Notes under the pieces: model-generated
The model's input: only the letters and a program-made list of their open reading frames with translations
The model's database searches: none
Told to the model about the DNA's origin: nothing
In this document: one piece after another, positions 22,173 to 31,472 of the stretch
Position numbering within the stretch: the first letter of the stretch is position 1
How the letters are laid out: the number at the start of each line of letters is the position of its first letter
Position numbers and translations under genes: made by a program
Assembly (NCBI GenBank): GCA_947069175.1
Contig: CAMTDV010000018.1
Location: forward strand, 37,956,869-38,020,868
DNA length: 64,000 nucleotides
Direction of reading: 5' to 3'
Source of the DNA: Scalesia atractyloides
Taxonomy: Eukaryota > Streptophyta > Magnoliopsida > Asterales > Asteraceae

Positions 22173-24777
22173 TGTCACACCCTTAATTTCCACTTGCGGA
22201 GTATTAACCGTGAGGCGTGTGATCAAACCAGAATCTCAGACACTAGCGAACGACTCTATATGTTTTATTTAAACGTTTTCTGAAAACATTTGTTGTAACC
22301 ATTCATAGTTTTCAAAATATCATAGTTTCAAAGTTTAGCGGAAGCATTAAAGTAAAGTAACGGGCGCCAACATAAACGCCAAAACCAAAATCCCAAACAT
22401 TATTCGTAAATAAGACTCGATAAAAATGTCTTGATCAAATGCAAGTGAGTGCACCTAGCGCTCCTAGTGTCCTAAGAAGCATGTAAATAAACAAGTGTCA
22501 ACATTAAAGAAGAGTGAGTTCACAGGTTTTTATAAGTTCACAAGTTTGGTTTCAAAGTTTGTTTTTCCCCGTTATCCCTAACCCGGGATAGCGACCTAGT
22601 TCCATTATTCCTAACCCGGAATAATAATGTTGGTTCGTAGATAAGTTCAATGTTAACATGTAGGTAGCGAGCCTAAAGTTACGTCACATAAGAGTTCGTG
22701 ATTGAAGCTGACTGTTTTTGCCTCATTGTTGCCAGGTCTATCACTAACCATGGCGAAAGTTAGGCCAAATTAATCACCCGTTGACCATTCCCGGTCGGCT
22801 AGCGCGACTAGCTCGGGTGGGGCTTGTCGGGCCCAGTAGTACTACTATAATTTCCCCGCTATTTAACCCAATGCTAACAATCCGAGAGTTGGTTGAGGAC
22901 TTCCGGTGATAAAGCTACTTAGTGACCATAACGTATATTAACATTAACTTAGTTACCGAATAGTTAACAACGTTATTTTCGCATAACGTAAAAAGATAGA
23001 GTTGTTGAGCGTGTACATGTTTCTCCCCCTGTTGTTTAAAACCGGATAAAATAGGGGCCGTGAAGTCACCTTAAATTGCTCATTAGAATAACGCAAAAGA
23101 AGCAAATGATGGAACCACTAATCGCGTCATAACATGTCAACCGTTTTAAAGTTAGTGTGTGAACACACTGATACAAAACCCTACGCATAACTAACACACA
23201 GTACGGCACACGTCATAACCAATTCAAAACCATAATTATGCATGCAAAGTATCGTCATACAAAATAATGATCAAACCAACTTGTCATCAACACAGATTAA
23301 CTCATACAACACTTAGGTACACACAAACGCAAGTTATCATGTTTCAGCTTGTACGCTCATAACTGGGCTGTTTTCGAGGATTTTTACAAAATAGTTCCAA
23401 CATTCCAAAAATTCCAAATTTTTTTTATAGAAGATGTCAATTAGACGGTAGAATTTTGTGTAAAATTTTCAAATCCTAAATCTTTACCAATTATTTATAA
23501 ACATTTATATACTAGGCTGCAGTCAGATTCGTCGCTTTCTGACTGCAGTCCACGAGAAACATTATTTAAAAATCATCGTTCATCCAATTAACAAAATTCC
23601 AGTGGGAGGTTTTCGGAAATTCCTGTCTCCAGTTACTGTACAAATTTTGTGACCTAACCCCATACAGAGTATGAGATCCGACTCGATAAACAACCAGCAA
23701 ATTCTGCAGAATTTACGCAGCTTCAGCTGCTGCACTAAATAACTACTTAAAAATAGCAAACGACCTCAGAAAAATATGAATCCGGTGCCATTTGAAGCAT
23801 TTTTCAAAAATATACGTTTTAGGCTTCAGAAAATCCACTTTTCAATAAATAATGATCAGGTTACAGCCAACTGAAGTTGGCTGTAAATGCCAATCAGCTT
23901 ACTGTTTTCGACTTTATCGCACTAGAACATGTTTAAACGATCATGACGCTTAGGTGTATTGATTAATAGCAGGTTAATTTGTCAAATATCATCATATATA
24001 TCAATATTCATATAAACCCTAATTATATATCATGATCTTTATCGATAAAACGCAGCCTACGATTTTAGTATTCAACATATCATCACATTCGCAAGGATTC
24101 GCACATTCATCCGAACTAATCATAAATCACAACACTTTTTCACACTAATAATCCTACAAACATATAATCATGATCAAGATCACACAAAACCTAGTGTGAA
24201 TCGCAAAACAATTAAACCCTAACCTTGAAACGATGATGCTTAGCGAACCGGGACAAGCTTGGAATCAATCCGGGAGGTGTGAGGTTTGCGCGACCGTGAG
24301 AGGGAGGGGCTGCCGTCGACCTTCTTCTAGGGATTAGGGTTTCTCTTTTTTTTTGAAACATCCCCATGCATATATACATATAAATATAACAAGGGGAGGG
24401 GGGGTCGCGATAGGGGGGGGGGTTGGGTAAGTGCCTTGGGCCTCAAGTTTAGGTTATTTCCTTGGGCCGCAAGGAGGTGTGGGTCGCAAGGGGGTGTGGG
24501 TGGCGGGTTGGGTTTGCTTGGTCGCGAAGTCGAAACATTTCACAAGCTTGGTTCGGTTTATAAATAAAAGTCACTAAAATATTATTTGCGACATGGAGTT
24601 TATAAAATATTAAATCACAAACGTCTAATAACACATAACACGTAATTTGCCCTATAGATTCACAAAGTTAGCGTAGTTATTGCGAGTGTGTAATTTAATT
24701 CTCCGAATTAAATCAGCGTAGGAGTGAATAATCATAAAGTAGCGCGTTTAAGATACCTGAAAAGCCGGGATGTCACA
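22173..24777 (-). repeat. 5' LTR of B
   Basis: 2,605 bp, colinear with 14056-16644, differing by scattered substitutions and small indels. It keeps the 26-bp inverted repeat (23861-23886) and a second hairpin CTGCAGTCAG/CTGACTGCAG (about 23518-23550) that is damaged in the other LTR. A G-run of up to ten bases lies near 24397-24423. Confidence 0.9.
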
Positions 24778-26109
24778 CTTGTGGGGCAAGTGGGTTATTA
24801 TTGTCCGGAACGTAATAACAAACGTGCTCATACGAGGCAGTGTTGGGAAAGCCGCGGTAATAAACACACTTAAATACGTGGAATGATACACATGTGTACC
24901 AAGGTGATAGTGTGTGAATGTTTGTCCGAGAATTGATACATGAATTGGGATTGGTGGATAATGCGTTACTACATATACCTTTGGGATAGGCAGAAAACTG
25001 GTATTACAGTCCATTCCACATTCCTACTGACCACCTGTTTAATATACACTAGAGTTGGATTCATATCACTCCCACAGTAGTTACTTATACTTTATGATGT
25101 GTGAACCTAAGCCTTTAGTGCGAGACGATCTCACCAACTCTATCCTTGTAATTATTATAACAACGATTGCATACCAGAATGGTATTTCAAAAAGAACATA
25201 GATACACAAAGAACGCGTGGGTCGTCCTGATAAACTGGGAGGACGCGTACGGATCTTTACTCCGCTTCTCGTTGTTTCACATTTGATTGTTATACAATCG
25301 CAGAATTCAAACATTTTACGAAACTTTTCATCCTTGAATCCACGATTCATTTGATTGTCCAATGGATTCCTCTTCTGCTTACAATATTGGCTTTAGCTTT
25401 CATGTCATGTGATACTATAATACTTAGTGGTATTCCTTAGCACATGTTTTGATATACGTTATATCTGAATATGACAATCTCTGGGTTATGGAGATGACAT
25501 GGAATGCGTGAATAAGTTACCCTTCCCGTTGTCATTCGATTCCATGGGGTATAAAGTTTGTAATGGTACAGATTCCTTTGAAATGCTTTGCGTTGTGGAA
25601 CATCGTTTCGTGTGACCATCGGTTACATTGTGTTTACTACGATTATTGATTGTTTCGAATTCCAGTTGGCTAGTCGCGAAAAGCAATATTTGGCCGAATA
25701 TCTTGGTCAACGGAACGTTGATCAGGTATATGGGTGTGGTGGATATGCTGCGGTACTTCCTATATATAAACACCCGGCTACATGATCAAGGTACCATTAC
25801 TCAGGGCAGACGGGCTTCATGTTGCGATTTGTTTGGTTATGTTTGGGCAACACGGTGTTGAGACTTCGACCCTGTTTGGTGCAATAGATAATGCCATAGT
25901 TTTTGTAACCACGACATCCATATACGTTTTTGGTGATTTTAAATGAAAAATAGTTTGGGGGTTGACATATAACGACCTTTGGGTTAATTCGGGAAAGGAC
26001 CTTTTTGCGAAATTATAGTACGACTTTCTAGGGTTACTACACCCTGGTAGTACTCTGTGCTGAACTATGCGGGTATAGCCGGTAACAGCTCACCCACATC
26101 GATTTACCC
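24778..26109 (+). other. LARD internal segment 2 (non-coding)
   Basis: Starts with the second CTTGT and continues from 14055; the leader aligns with D at 55630-55690. It holds a few short frames, none resembling gag or pol, and the stem-loop at 25718-25789. It ends at the TACCC target of TR-GAG. Confidence 0.7.
25718..25789 (+). other. Conserved stem-loop, copy in LARD
   Basis: Outer arms TTGATCA (25718-25724) and TGATCAA (25783-25789) and inner arms GGGTGT (25732-25737) and ACACCC (25770-25775) are perfect. The loop reads GGATATGCTGC-GGTACTTCC then TATATATAA, matching the A and TR-GAG loops with three changes and a one-base gap. The arm sequences share nothing with the other copies. Confidence 0.75.
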
Positions 26110-26292
26110 TGTAACATCCGTCAAAAACGGATTTTACCAAACCCGCTCCGTTTATTAACCGAACAATCAGTTTAAAATTTCGTGGCGTATTTAATGCCCA
26201 AATTAATTTGAAACGGTACATAATAATTATTATATTGGAATATATAATTTGTTTTTGAAAAATTGTTAAAAATAATGAAATAAAAATAAAAT

Positions 26293-26377
26293 GGTTCTGC
26301 CGGGTTTCGAACCCGGGTCAGTCAGCCGGGTCAACAACAGACTTAACACTCAACCCTTAAACCACTGCGCCACTTGT
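26293..26377 (-). repeat. tRNA-like unit T1 (minus) in TR-GAG 5' LTR
   Basis: In the minus sense an A-box-like TGGCGCAGTGGT (26361-26372) precedes a perfect B box GGGTTCGAAACCC (26302-26314) inside a T-arm-like hairpin. T runs, also in the minus sense, follow shortly after. No full cloverleaf. Copy at 31473-31557. Confidence 0.7.
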
Positions 26378-26630
26378 ATTTCTTGTTAATTATTAGAATC
26401 AATTAATTCATATCATGATTCTCGAATTCAAAATCGGCGCGCCCAAATGCAGTCGTCGGAAATCCCGGCGATCTCGCGAGATTGGACGGTTACTTCAGTT
26501 ATAACGTAAACCTTAAACACTACATCGGTTATAACCGACGCCTGAGTCCGCGACACAAGCTATAACCGCCGGAGAATTTCTAACCGACGAATCAAGTCGG
26601 AAATCGGACCAAATTCATCGATGACCTGCC

Positions 26631-26640
26631 TTATAAATAC
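26631..26640 (+). promoter_or_regulatory. TATA box of TR-GAG LTR
   Basis: TTATAAATAC followed by a CCCC tract; the same at 31811-31820. It marks the U3/R region, so transcription would start near 26665. Confidence 0.6.
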
Positions 26641-27071
26641 CCCCTCGAACCTCTGTAAGCTTTTTCGCTCAAAACCGCACCTTTACCCGACGTAATTCCA
26701 CTCGCCGGAAAAGTTCTGCACCTCGCCGGAAAACCGAGCCCTTCACTTCTGAGCCTTACTGAACCCCCTGAGCTTATACCGAAGTCACCCACATCCTTTT
26801 CAAGCTTGCTGAAGACTCTCTGCCGCAAGCCACACGACGCCGGAATCTTTTGCTGTCACCGGAGTTCTGCCGGAGAAACAGAGAAGTCCAGTCGGTATAC
26901 CTTACGCTTAAATCTTTCATTCTTTTTATATATCTCACATGTAATTAACCACCAGACACTAACGAACATGATTAAAACTTCGAACCAGTCAGTCATCGTT
27001 TCTGGTTAAGACTGACGAAGAAGACGAAGTTTCGGTAACATATAAGTTTAATTTAAATCAAGTTATAACTC

Positions 27072-27183
27072 GGGTTAGACACACAGTCCAGAGGTGGACT
27101 GTGTGCACATTAAACTCGTAAACGTCTCGAGTTCGAATCTTGTCCCACGCATGCTTGCCTTAATAAAAATGTCCTTTTTTTTT
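27072..27183 (+). repeat. tRNA-like unit T2 in TR-GAG 5' LTR
   Basis: A 10-bp hairpin CACACAGTCC/GGACTGTGTG (27080-27105) takes the D-arm position, with AGTCCAG-GGTGGA resembling an A box. A B-box-like GAGTTCGAATC is at 27129-27139. A run of nine or more T (about 27175-27183) follows, as Pol III terminators do. Confidence 0.65.
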
Positions 27184-27243
27184 AACCGAACCGGAGTCAC
27201 CGCTGATATATGTTAAGTTTATAAAAACCAGAATAATAACCAA

Positions 27244-27320
27244 GATAGACACACAGTCCAGCGGTGGACTGTGTGCATGTTTAAACACAGGACACGAGTT
27301 CGAGTCCGGACTACCGCACC
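27244..27320 (+). repeat. tRNA-like unit T3 in TR-GAG 5' LTR
   Basis: The same D-arm-like hairpin (27250-27275) and B box GAGTTCGAGTCC (27296-27307), starting about 172 bases after T2. No T run directly after. Confidence 0.65.
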
Positions 27321-27411
27321 GGTCCGGATAATTATTAAACTTTTTATTTAAGACAGAAATGGAAATGTTTAGTTTCTATATAAGTATAATAAAAATCGGT
27401 TTATATAACAA

Positions 27412-27490
27412 GTTAAACACACAGTCCAGCGGTGGACTGTGTGTTAACATAAACCACAGGTCCCGGGTTCGAGACCTGTGGAGCGCACCG
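27412..27490 (+). repeat. tRNA-like unit T4 in TR-GAG 5' LTR
   Basis: Hairpin 27418-27443, and B box GGGTTCGAGACC (27465-27476) within a strong T-arm-like stem CACAGGTC/GACCTGTG. About 168 bases after T3. Confidence 0.65.
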
Positions 27491-27579
27491 GTCCGACGCA
27501 TTAAATCGTTTTTAAAAATAAATGATTTTCAGTTTAATCTAATTAGTATATAAATATAATTAAAAACAGAAATATTTCG

Positions 27580-27655
27580 GGTTAGACACGTAGCTCAGTT
27601 GGTAGAGCTGCGTGCACGCGTACGGGAGGTCTCGGGTTCGAGCCTCACCCAGCGC
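27580..27655 (+). repeat. tRNA-like unit T5 in TR-GAG 5' LTR
   Basis: The most tRNA-like unit: A box TAGCTCAGTTGG (27591-27602) with canonical D-stem GCTC/GAGC, B box GGGTTCGAGCC (27634-27644), and end segments GGGTTAG and CTCACCC that pair at six of seven positions as an acceptor stem would. T runs follow about 75 bases on. Confidence 0.7.
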
Positions 27656-27804
27656 ACACTTACACGCATACGAACCGGTCAAACAGTCAAGGTCAAAGGT
27701 CAACGGTCAACGGTCAAAAAAAGTCAACATTTTTTTATTATTTTTATTTATTTATTTTAATTAAAAAGTCAACCTTTTCCGCTGCGGGTCGGGGTGTGAC
27801 AGAT

Positions 27805-27817
27805 TGGTATCAGAGCC
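27805..27817 (+). other. Primer-binding site of TR-GAG
   Basis: TGGTATCAGAGCC, initiator tRNA-Met type, three bases after the 5' LTR. Confidence 0.93.
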
Positions 27818-28576
27818 ATGACTATAGGGATATAGGATAGGTTATTAGACCCTTAGAGCCTATACTATAGTTTGCCTAAATTTTAATTGTTTAGGTGGTT
27901 ACATACAAACTTATGATATTTATTTGTTTCATATTTGTTTATATTTACAGTCAAACATACATACTTACATACACATTCATTATACATATATCAATGTTCA
28001 TATATTCAATTCATCTTCATACTTTGATTATTCAAAGATTTTGTTGCAATTTTCAAATCTCATCAAAGTAAGTTCTGCGACGGGCATGTAGTAACTGGAA
28101 GGGTACAAGTACCGGTAGTCGGAACGTCCTGTCTAGGTTGGCATTCGTATAAATCCAATATAACGGACCAGTTTGCCTACCTGGGGACTAACGATGAGAG
28201 TACGAAGGACCTATTAGGCCAAAGCATGCCACACCAAACGTCGTTCGAACTAACCCTACTTTGAGGTGTCACCGTGTCTACACCTGGACACATTCCGAAT
28301 ATCACACGTTATATACATATTTCTCGATTTTCTCCGGGTTTTAGTGTACGTAACCAGGCTAACCCATGCGAACCATATGAAAAACCCGGTATTCATGGGG
28401 GCCCACATGATTACGAAGGTGAAGTATGGCGGCATGTAGGGCCTAATGACGAGCAAAGCCCAAGACATCCTATGGATGTAGTAGATTTATTTTTCTATAA
28501 TTATTTTATTCATTCCTAGTGCGACCCATGAACCCAAAAACATCCAACTCATACTCTTGACATGTATTCCTTGTAG
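27818..28576 (+). other. 5' leader of TR-GAG
   Basis: Between PBS and gag, about 760 bases. An open frame (28274-28519) has no recognisable product. No upstream acidic ORF as in B or D. Confidence 0.5.
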
Positions 28577-29962
28577 ATGTCTTCTAACCTCGCCCGTAGG
28601 AAGATGAGAGCAGGAAAAGCCCGCGAGCGCATGGCTGCCCTAATCGCTCAACAAATGGCTGCCGTAATACCCAACATTGTAATCCAAGTTCAACAAGCAC
28701 TTACCGCTAATCCTGTCAATCAAGAAGATCAACACGTTATCAACCCTCCCCCAAATACCACTAAATGCACCTACAAGCATTTCAAATCATGCGACCCTCC
28801 GAAATACGAAGGGACTGAAGGTGTCACCGCTCTCCTCCATTGGTTTGAAGAAATGGAGAACACTTTTCAAAACTGCGATTGCCCTGATGACCTCAAAGTG
28901 CGATATGCTACCGGTCGTTTATATGGGATAGCACTTACTTGGTGGAATACAGAGAAGGCCAAACAAGGTGTTGAAGATGCTATGACTTTAACTTGGGATG
29001 AATTGAAGGAAATCATGACCAGACGATTTTGCCCAAGGAGCGAAATCAAGAAATCAGAAGATGAGTTTTATTCGTTGAAGCAAAAGGAAGGAGACCACAT
29101 CACATACAACAAAAGATTCCTCGAGTTACATCAAATGATTCCCAACTTGTTCACTCCCCTCTACCGGTTGATCGAGCACTACATTCGAGGTCATCCGTCA
29201 AAGATTCAAGACTCTGTAATAAGTACCACGCCTGCAACCTTGGAAGCGGCAATGGAGTTAGCTACAGAGCTCACCGAGAACCGAATCCGGAAAAAAGACT
29301 TCAGGGAGGAGAAGAAGAAGGATAAAGCATCGACTGAAACCTCCGACTACACCCAAACCGAATCCCCTTCTCAACCCAATTTTAAGAGAAAAAGAGACGG
29401 GCAACTTTTCGCTACTACCCAACGTAATCAACCAGTTTTACAAGCCATACCAATCCAAGCTATCCCAATCACTCAAGTGGCACCCAACTCAACTTACCCA
29501 AATAAGAAACCATATCTTGGACCTCACCCTCGATGTAACAACTGTTTTTATCACCATCCCCTTACCTTACCTTGTCGACTATGTGCAACTTGGGGACGCT
29601 ATGGTCATTTGAGCAAGGTTTGCCGCACCTTTCAAAACCAAATCACTCCCCCTACTCAAAACATGATCCAAACCTATCAACAACCCCAATACCCCATGTT
29701 CCCATATGTTCGAGCTTGTTTCAATTGTGGCGACCCTACCCACTTTAGAAACACGTGCCCTCGATTGGTTAACATCATAAACGCTCAAGCCCAATCAAAC
29801 CCAGTTAACCAAGTAAACCAAGAAAACCCAACCGCTAGGCCACCAGCAAGAGGAAGAGTCTTCAACATCAACGCCAATCCTGTCGAAGATAATGACGGCC
29901 CAAACGAAGATACCCAACTAGTCCTCTTCACCGGAAATCAAGAATCAACTCCAATCGTTTAG
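28577..29962 (+). CDS. Gag polyprotein of TR-GAG (461 aa)
   Basis: Structural protein that assembles the cytoplasmic particle and packages element RNA; the only intact long ORF of the window. ATG at 28577, TAG at 29960-29962. Residues about 11-46 form a basic-to-hydrophobic helix (ARERMAALIAQQMAAVIP). CTYKHFKSCDPP (64-75) opens the capsid domain and the family TWWN motif is at 121-124. The linker (235-320) is Lys/Glu and Pro/Gln rich. Two cysteine clusters follow: an irregular CNNC/CRLC region (320-349), then a canonical CCHC knuckle CFNCGDPTHFRNTC (381-394). The protein ends just after RGRVFN, the point where D continues into protease, so pol was cut away at the gag/PR junction. Homologous to gag of B and D. 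Confidence 0.93.
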   Translation: MSSNLARRKMRAGKARERMAALIAQQMAAVIPNIVIQVQQALTANPVNQEDQHVINPPPNTTKCTYKHFKSCDPPKYEGTEGVTALLHWFEEMENTFQNCDCPDDLKVRYATGRLYGIALTWWNTEKAKQGVEDAMTLTWDELKEIMTRRFCPRSEIKKSEDEFYSLKQKEGDHITYNKRFLELHQMIPNLFTPLYRLIEHYIRGHPSKIQDSVISTTPATLEAAMELATELTENRIRKKDFREEKKKDKASTETSDYTQTESPSQPNFKRKRDGQLFATTQRNQPVLQAIPIQAIPITQVAPNSTYPNKKPYLGPHPRCNNCFYHHPLTLPCRLCATWGRYGHLSKVCRTFQNQITPPTQNMIQTYQQPQYPMFPYVRACFNCGDPTHFRNTCPRLVNIINAQAQSNPVNQVNQENPTARPPARGRVFNINANPVEDNDGPNEDTQLVLFTGNQESTPIV

Positions 29963-30022
29963 TTTTATGTTTTTCTTTATCACATAGAACCAATCATAAC
30001 TTAAGGATAAAGCCAATGGGAA

Positions 30023-30083
30023 TTTGACAAGAATATGGTGGATACGCCGCTGGTACTTCCTATATATAAGTATTCTTGTCAAA
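30023..30083 (+). other. Stem-loop copy 1 in TR-GAG 3' UTR
   Basis: A perfect 12-bp stem TTTGACAAGAAT (30023-30034) with ATTCTTGTCAAA (30072-30083), loop GGATACGCCGCTGGTACTTC then TATATATAA. Confidence 0.85.
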
Positions 30084-30165
30084 GGGTCGGAGGCATTATC
30101 AGGCAGTTATGAGAGGTTCCATGTATAAGCTGTTTGTGTGATTGTTGTTTAGATTAAATTTATTA

Positions 30166-30300
30166 TTTTCAGTACATGCAATACGATCGGCTCCGCTTGA
30201 TTGAGCCTTGATCGCACAGACATTTTCATTTTCAGTACATGCAATACGATCGGCTCCGTTTGATTGAGCCTTGATCGCACAAACATTTTTTCATTTTCAG
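30166..30300 (+). repeat. 63-bp tandem hairpin repeat in TR-GAG 3' UTR
   Basis: Two full units and a partial third, starting 30166 and 30229. Each folds by GGCTC/GAGCC (30189-30193 with 30203-30207) and CGATC/GATCG (30184-30188 with 30210-30214) with a 2-base bulge. The units differ by few bases, one in the apical loop (CGCTTGATT and CGTTTGATT). Confidence 0.8.
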
Positions 30301-30375
30301 TATTTTTGTGTTTGTTGTATTGGTTGTAGAGTCACATAGGACTAATCATAATTCACTGATAAAACCAATGAAAAT

Positions 30376-30436
30376 TTGACGAGAATATGGTGGATACGCC
30401 GCTGGTACTTCCTATATATAAGTATTCTTGTCAAAG
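30376..30436 (+). other. Stem-loop copy 2 in TR-GAG 3' UTR
   Basis: Arms 30376-30387 and 30425-30436. One A-to-G change in the left arm (GACGAG) gives a G-U pair, so RNA pairing survives. The loop is identical to copy 1. Confidence 0.85.
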
Positions 30437-30532
30437 GATCAGAGGCATTGTCAGACGGTTATGAGAAGTTCTATGTAGGATTTAGTAGTTTCTTGGTAAC
30501 TAATCATAACTTGCGGATAAAACCAACGAAAA

Positions 30533-30593
30533 TTTGACAAGAATATGGTGGATACGCCGCTGGTACTTCCTATATATAAGTATTCTTGCCAAA
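30533..30593 (+). other. Stem-loop copy 3 in TR-GAG 3' UTR
   Basis: Arms 30533-30544 and 30582-30593. One mismatch (GCC in the right arm). The loop is identical to copy 1. Confidence 0.85.
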
Positions 30594-30879
30594 GGATCAG
30601 AGGCATTATCAGGCGGTTATGAGAAGTTCCATGTAGGATTTAGTATTACCTTGGTTGAAATTTGTGTTACATTCATATCATCTCGCCATTTAAAGAAATT
30701 GGACTGTGTTCTATTTCTACATAAACTAACCTCTCCATCATAACAAACGAGAGAGGAACTGTCACCATTCAAACCTATATGCTATCAGAATGTGGATTCA
30801 AATATTGGTTGTTGTGTTATTTATGTTCTAGAGTTACATCATAGGACCAATCATAACTTACTGATAAAACCAATGAAAA

Positions 30880-30940
30880 TTTGACAAGAATATGGTGGAT
30901 ACGCCGCTTGTACTTCCTATATATAAGTATTCTTGTCAAA
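30880..30940 (+). other. Stem-loop copy 4 in TR-GAG 3' UTR
   Basis: A perfect 12-bp stem (30880-30891 with 30929-30940). One loop change (CGCTTGTAC). Confidence 0.85.
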
Positions 30941-31251
30941 GGATCAGAGGTATTGTTAGATGGTTATGAGAAGTTCCATGTAGGTTGTAGTAATAGAAGT
31001 TTTGCCTTAGGATATAACCATATCCTTCCAAACATATCCAAACTCTTAGGCATGATATCATATTTAGCGAATCAACTCTGCTTATCAATACTTTTACAGT
31101 AGGCAACAAAAAGCGATTCCTGTAATAGGGAACTTAACCCTTACAAGGGACGTTACCGCCTCAAACAAAAATTTAAACTCTTACTTTTCTTCTAAGTATG
31201 TAACTGTCAAACTAAACACCATCATTCTTTTAGTCAAATATATCACTACTT

Positions 31252-31288
31252 AAATTTCGGGACGAAATTTTTAAAAAGCAGGGGATAC
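31252..31288 (+). other. Palindromic box and PPT of TR-GAG
   Basis: The palindrome AAATTTCGGGACGAAATTT (31252-31270) is followed by the purine tract AAAAAGCAGGGGATA that primes plus-strand DNA. The box recurs before the 3' LTR of B, LARD (about 45382) and D (about 61671). Confidence 0.8.
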
Positions 31289-31472
31289 TGTAACATCCGT
31301 CAAAAACGGATTTTACCAAACCCGCTCCGTTTATTAACCGAACAATCAGTTTAAAATTTCGTGGCGTATTTAATGCCCAAATTAATTTTAAACGATACAT
31401 AATTAATTATTATATTGGAATATATAATTTGTTTTTGAAAAATTGTTAAAAATAATGAAATAAAAATAAAAT

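Larger units (their letters stand above)
14056..24777 (-). mobile_element. Ty3/gypsy chromovirus B (Tekay-like), nested in LARD
   Basis: 10.7 kb, TSD CTTGT (14051-14055 and 24778-24782). Minus orientation: 5' LTR 22173-24777, 3' LTR 14056-16644. Gene order in the minus sense is an upstream acidic ORF, gag, protease, RT, RNase H remnant, integrase and chromodomain. The chromodomain and the AAATTTCGGGACGAAATT-type box before the PPT place it with Tekay/Del chromoviruses. All frames are broken and RNase H is mostly deleted. Confidence 0.92.
26110..27801 (+). repeat. 5' LTR of TR-GAG
   Basis: 1,692 bp, from TGTAACATCCG to GGGGTGTGACA. TATA box TTATAAATAC at 26631-26640. It contains five tRNA-like units, one on minus (26293-26377) and four on plus (27072-27655). 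It lacks about 945 bp present in the 3' LTR. Confidence 0.92.
29981..30990 (+). repeat. Four dispersed ~150-bp repeats in TR-GAG 3' UTR
   Basis: Each copy runs from CCAATCATAACTTAC-like sequence through the stem-loop to GAGAAGTTCCATGTA-like sequence: about 29981-30125, 30333-30490, 30498-30645 and 30834-30990. Spacer lengths differ. The stem-loop is the best conserved part. No coding. Confidence 0.85.

Noticed and set aside
27580..27655. Functional tRNA gene
   Set aside because: A and B boxes are present, but D/anticodon/T arms do not make a cloverleaf and the unit lies in both LTRs of a retrotransposon.
30023..30083. Hammerhead ribozyme (retrozyme)
   Set aside because: No CTGANGA or GAAA core motifs in loop or stem, on either strand.
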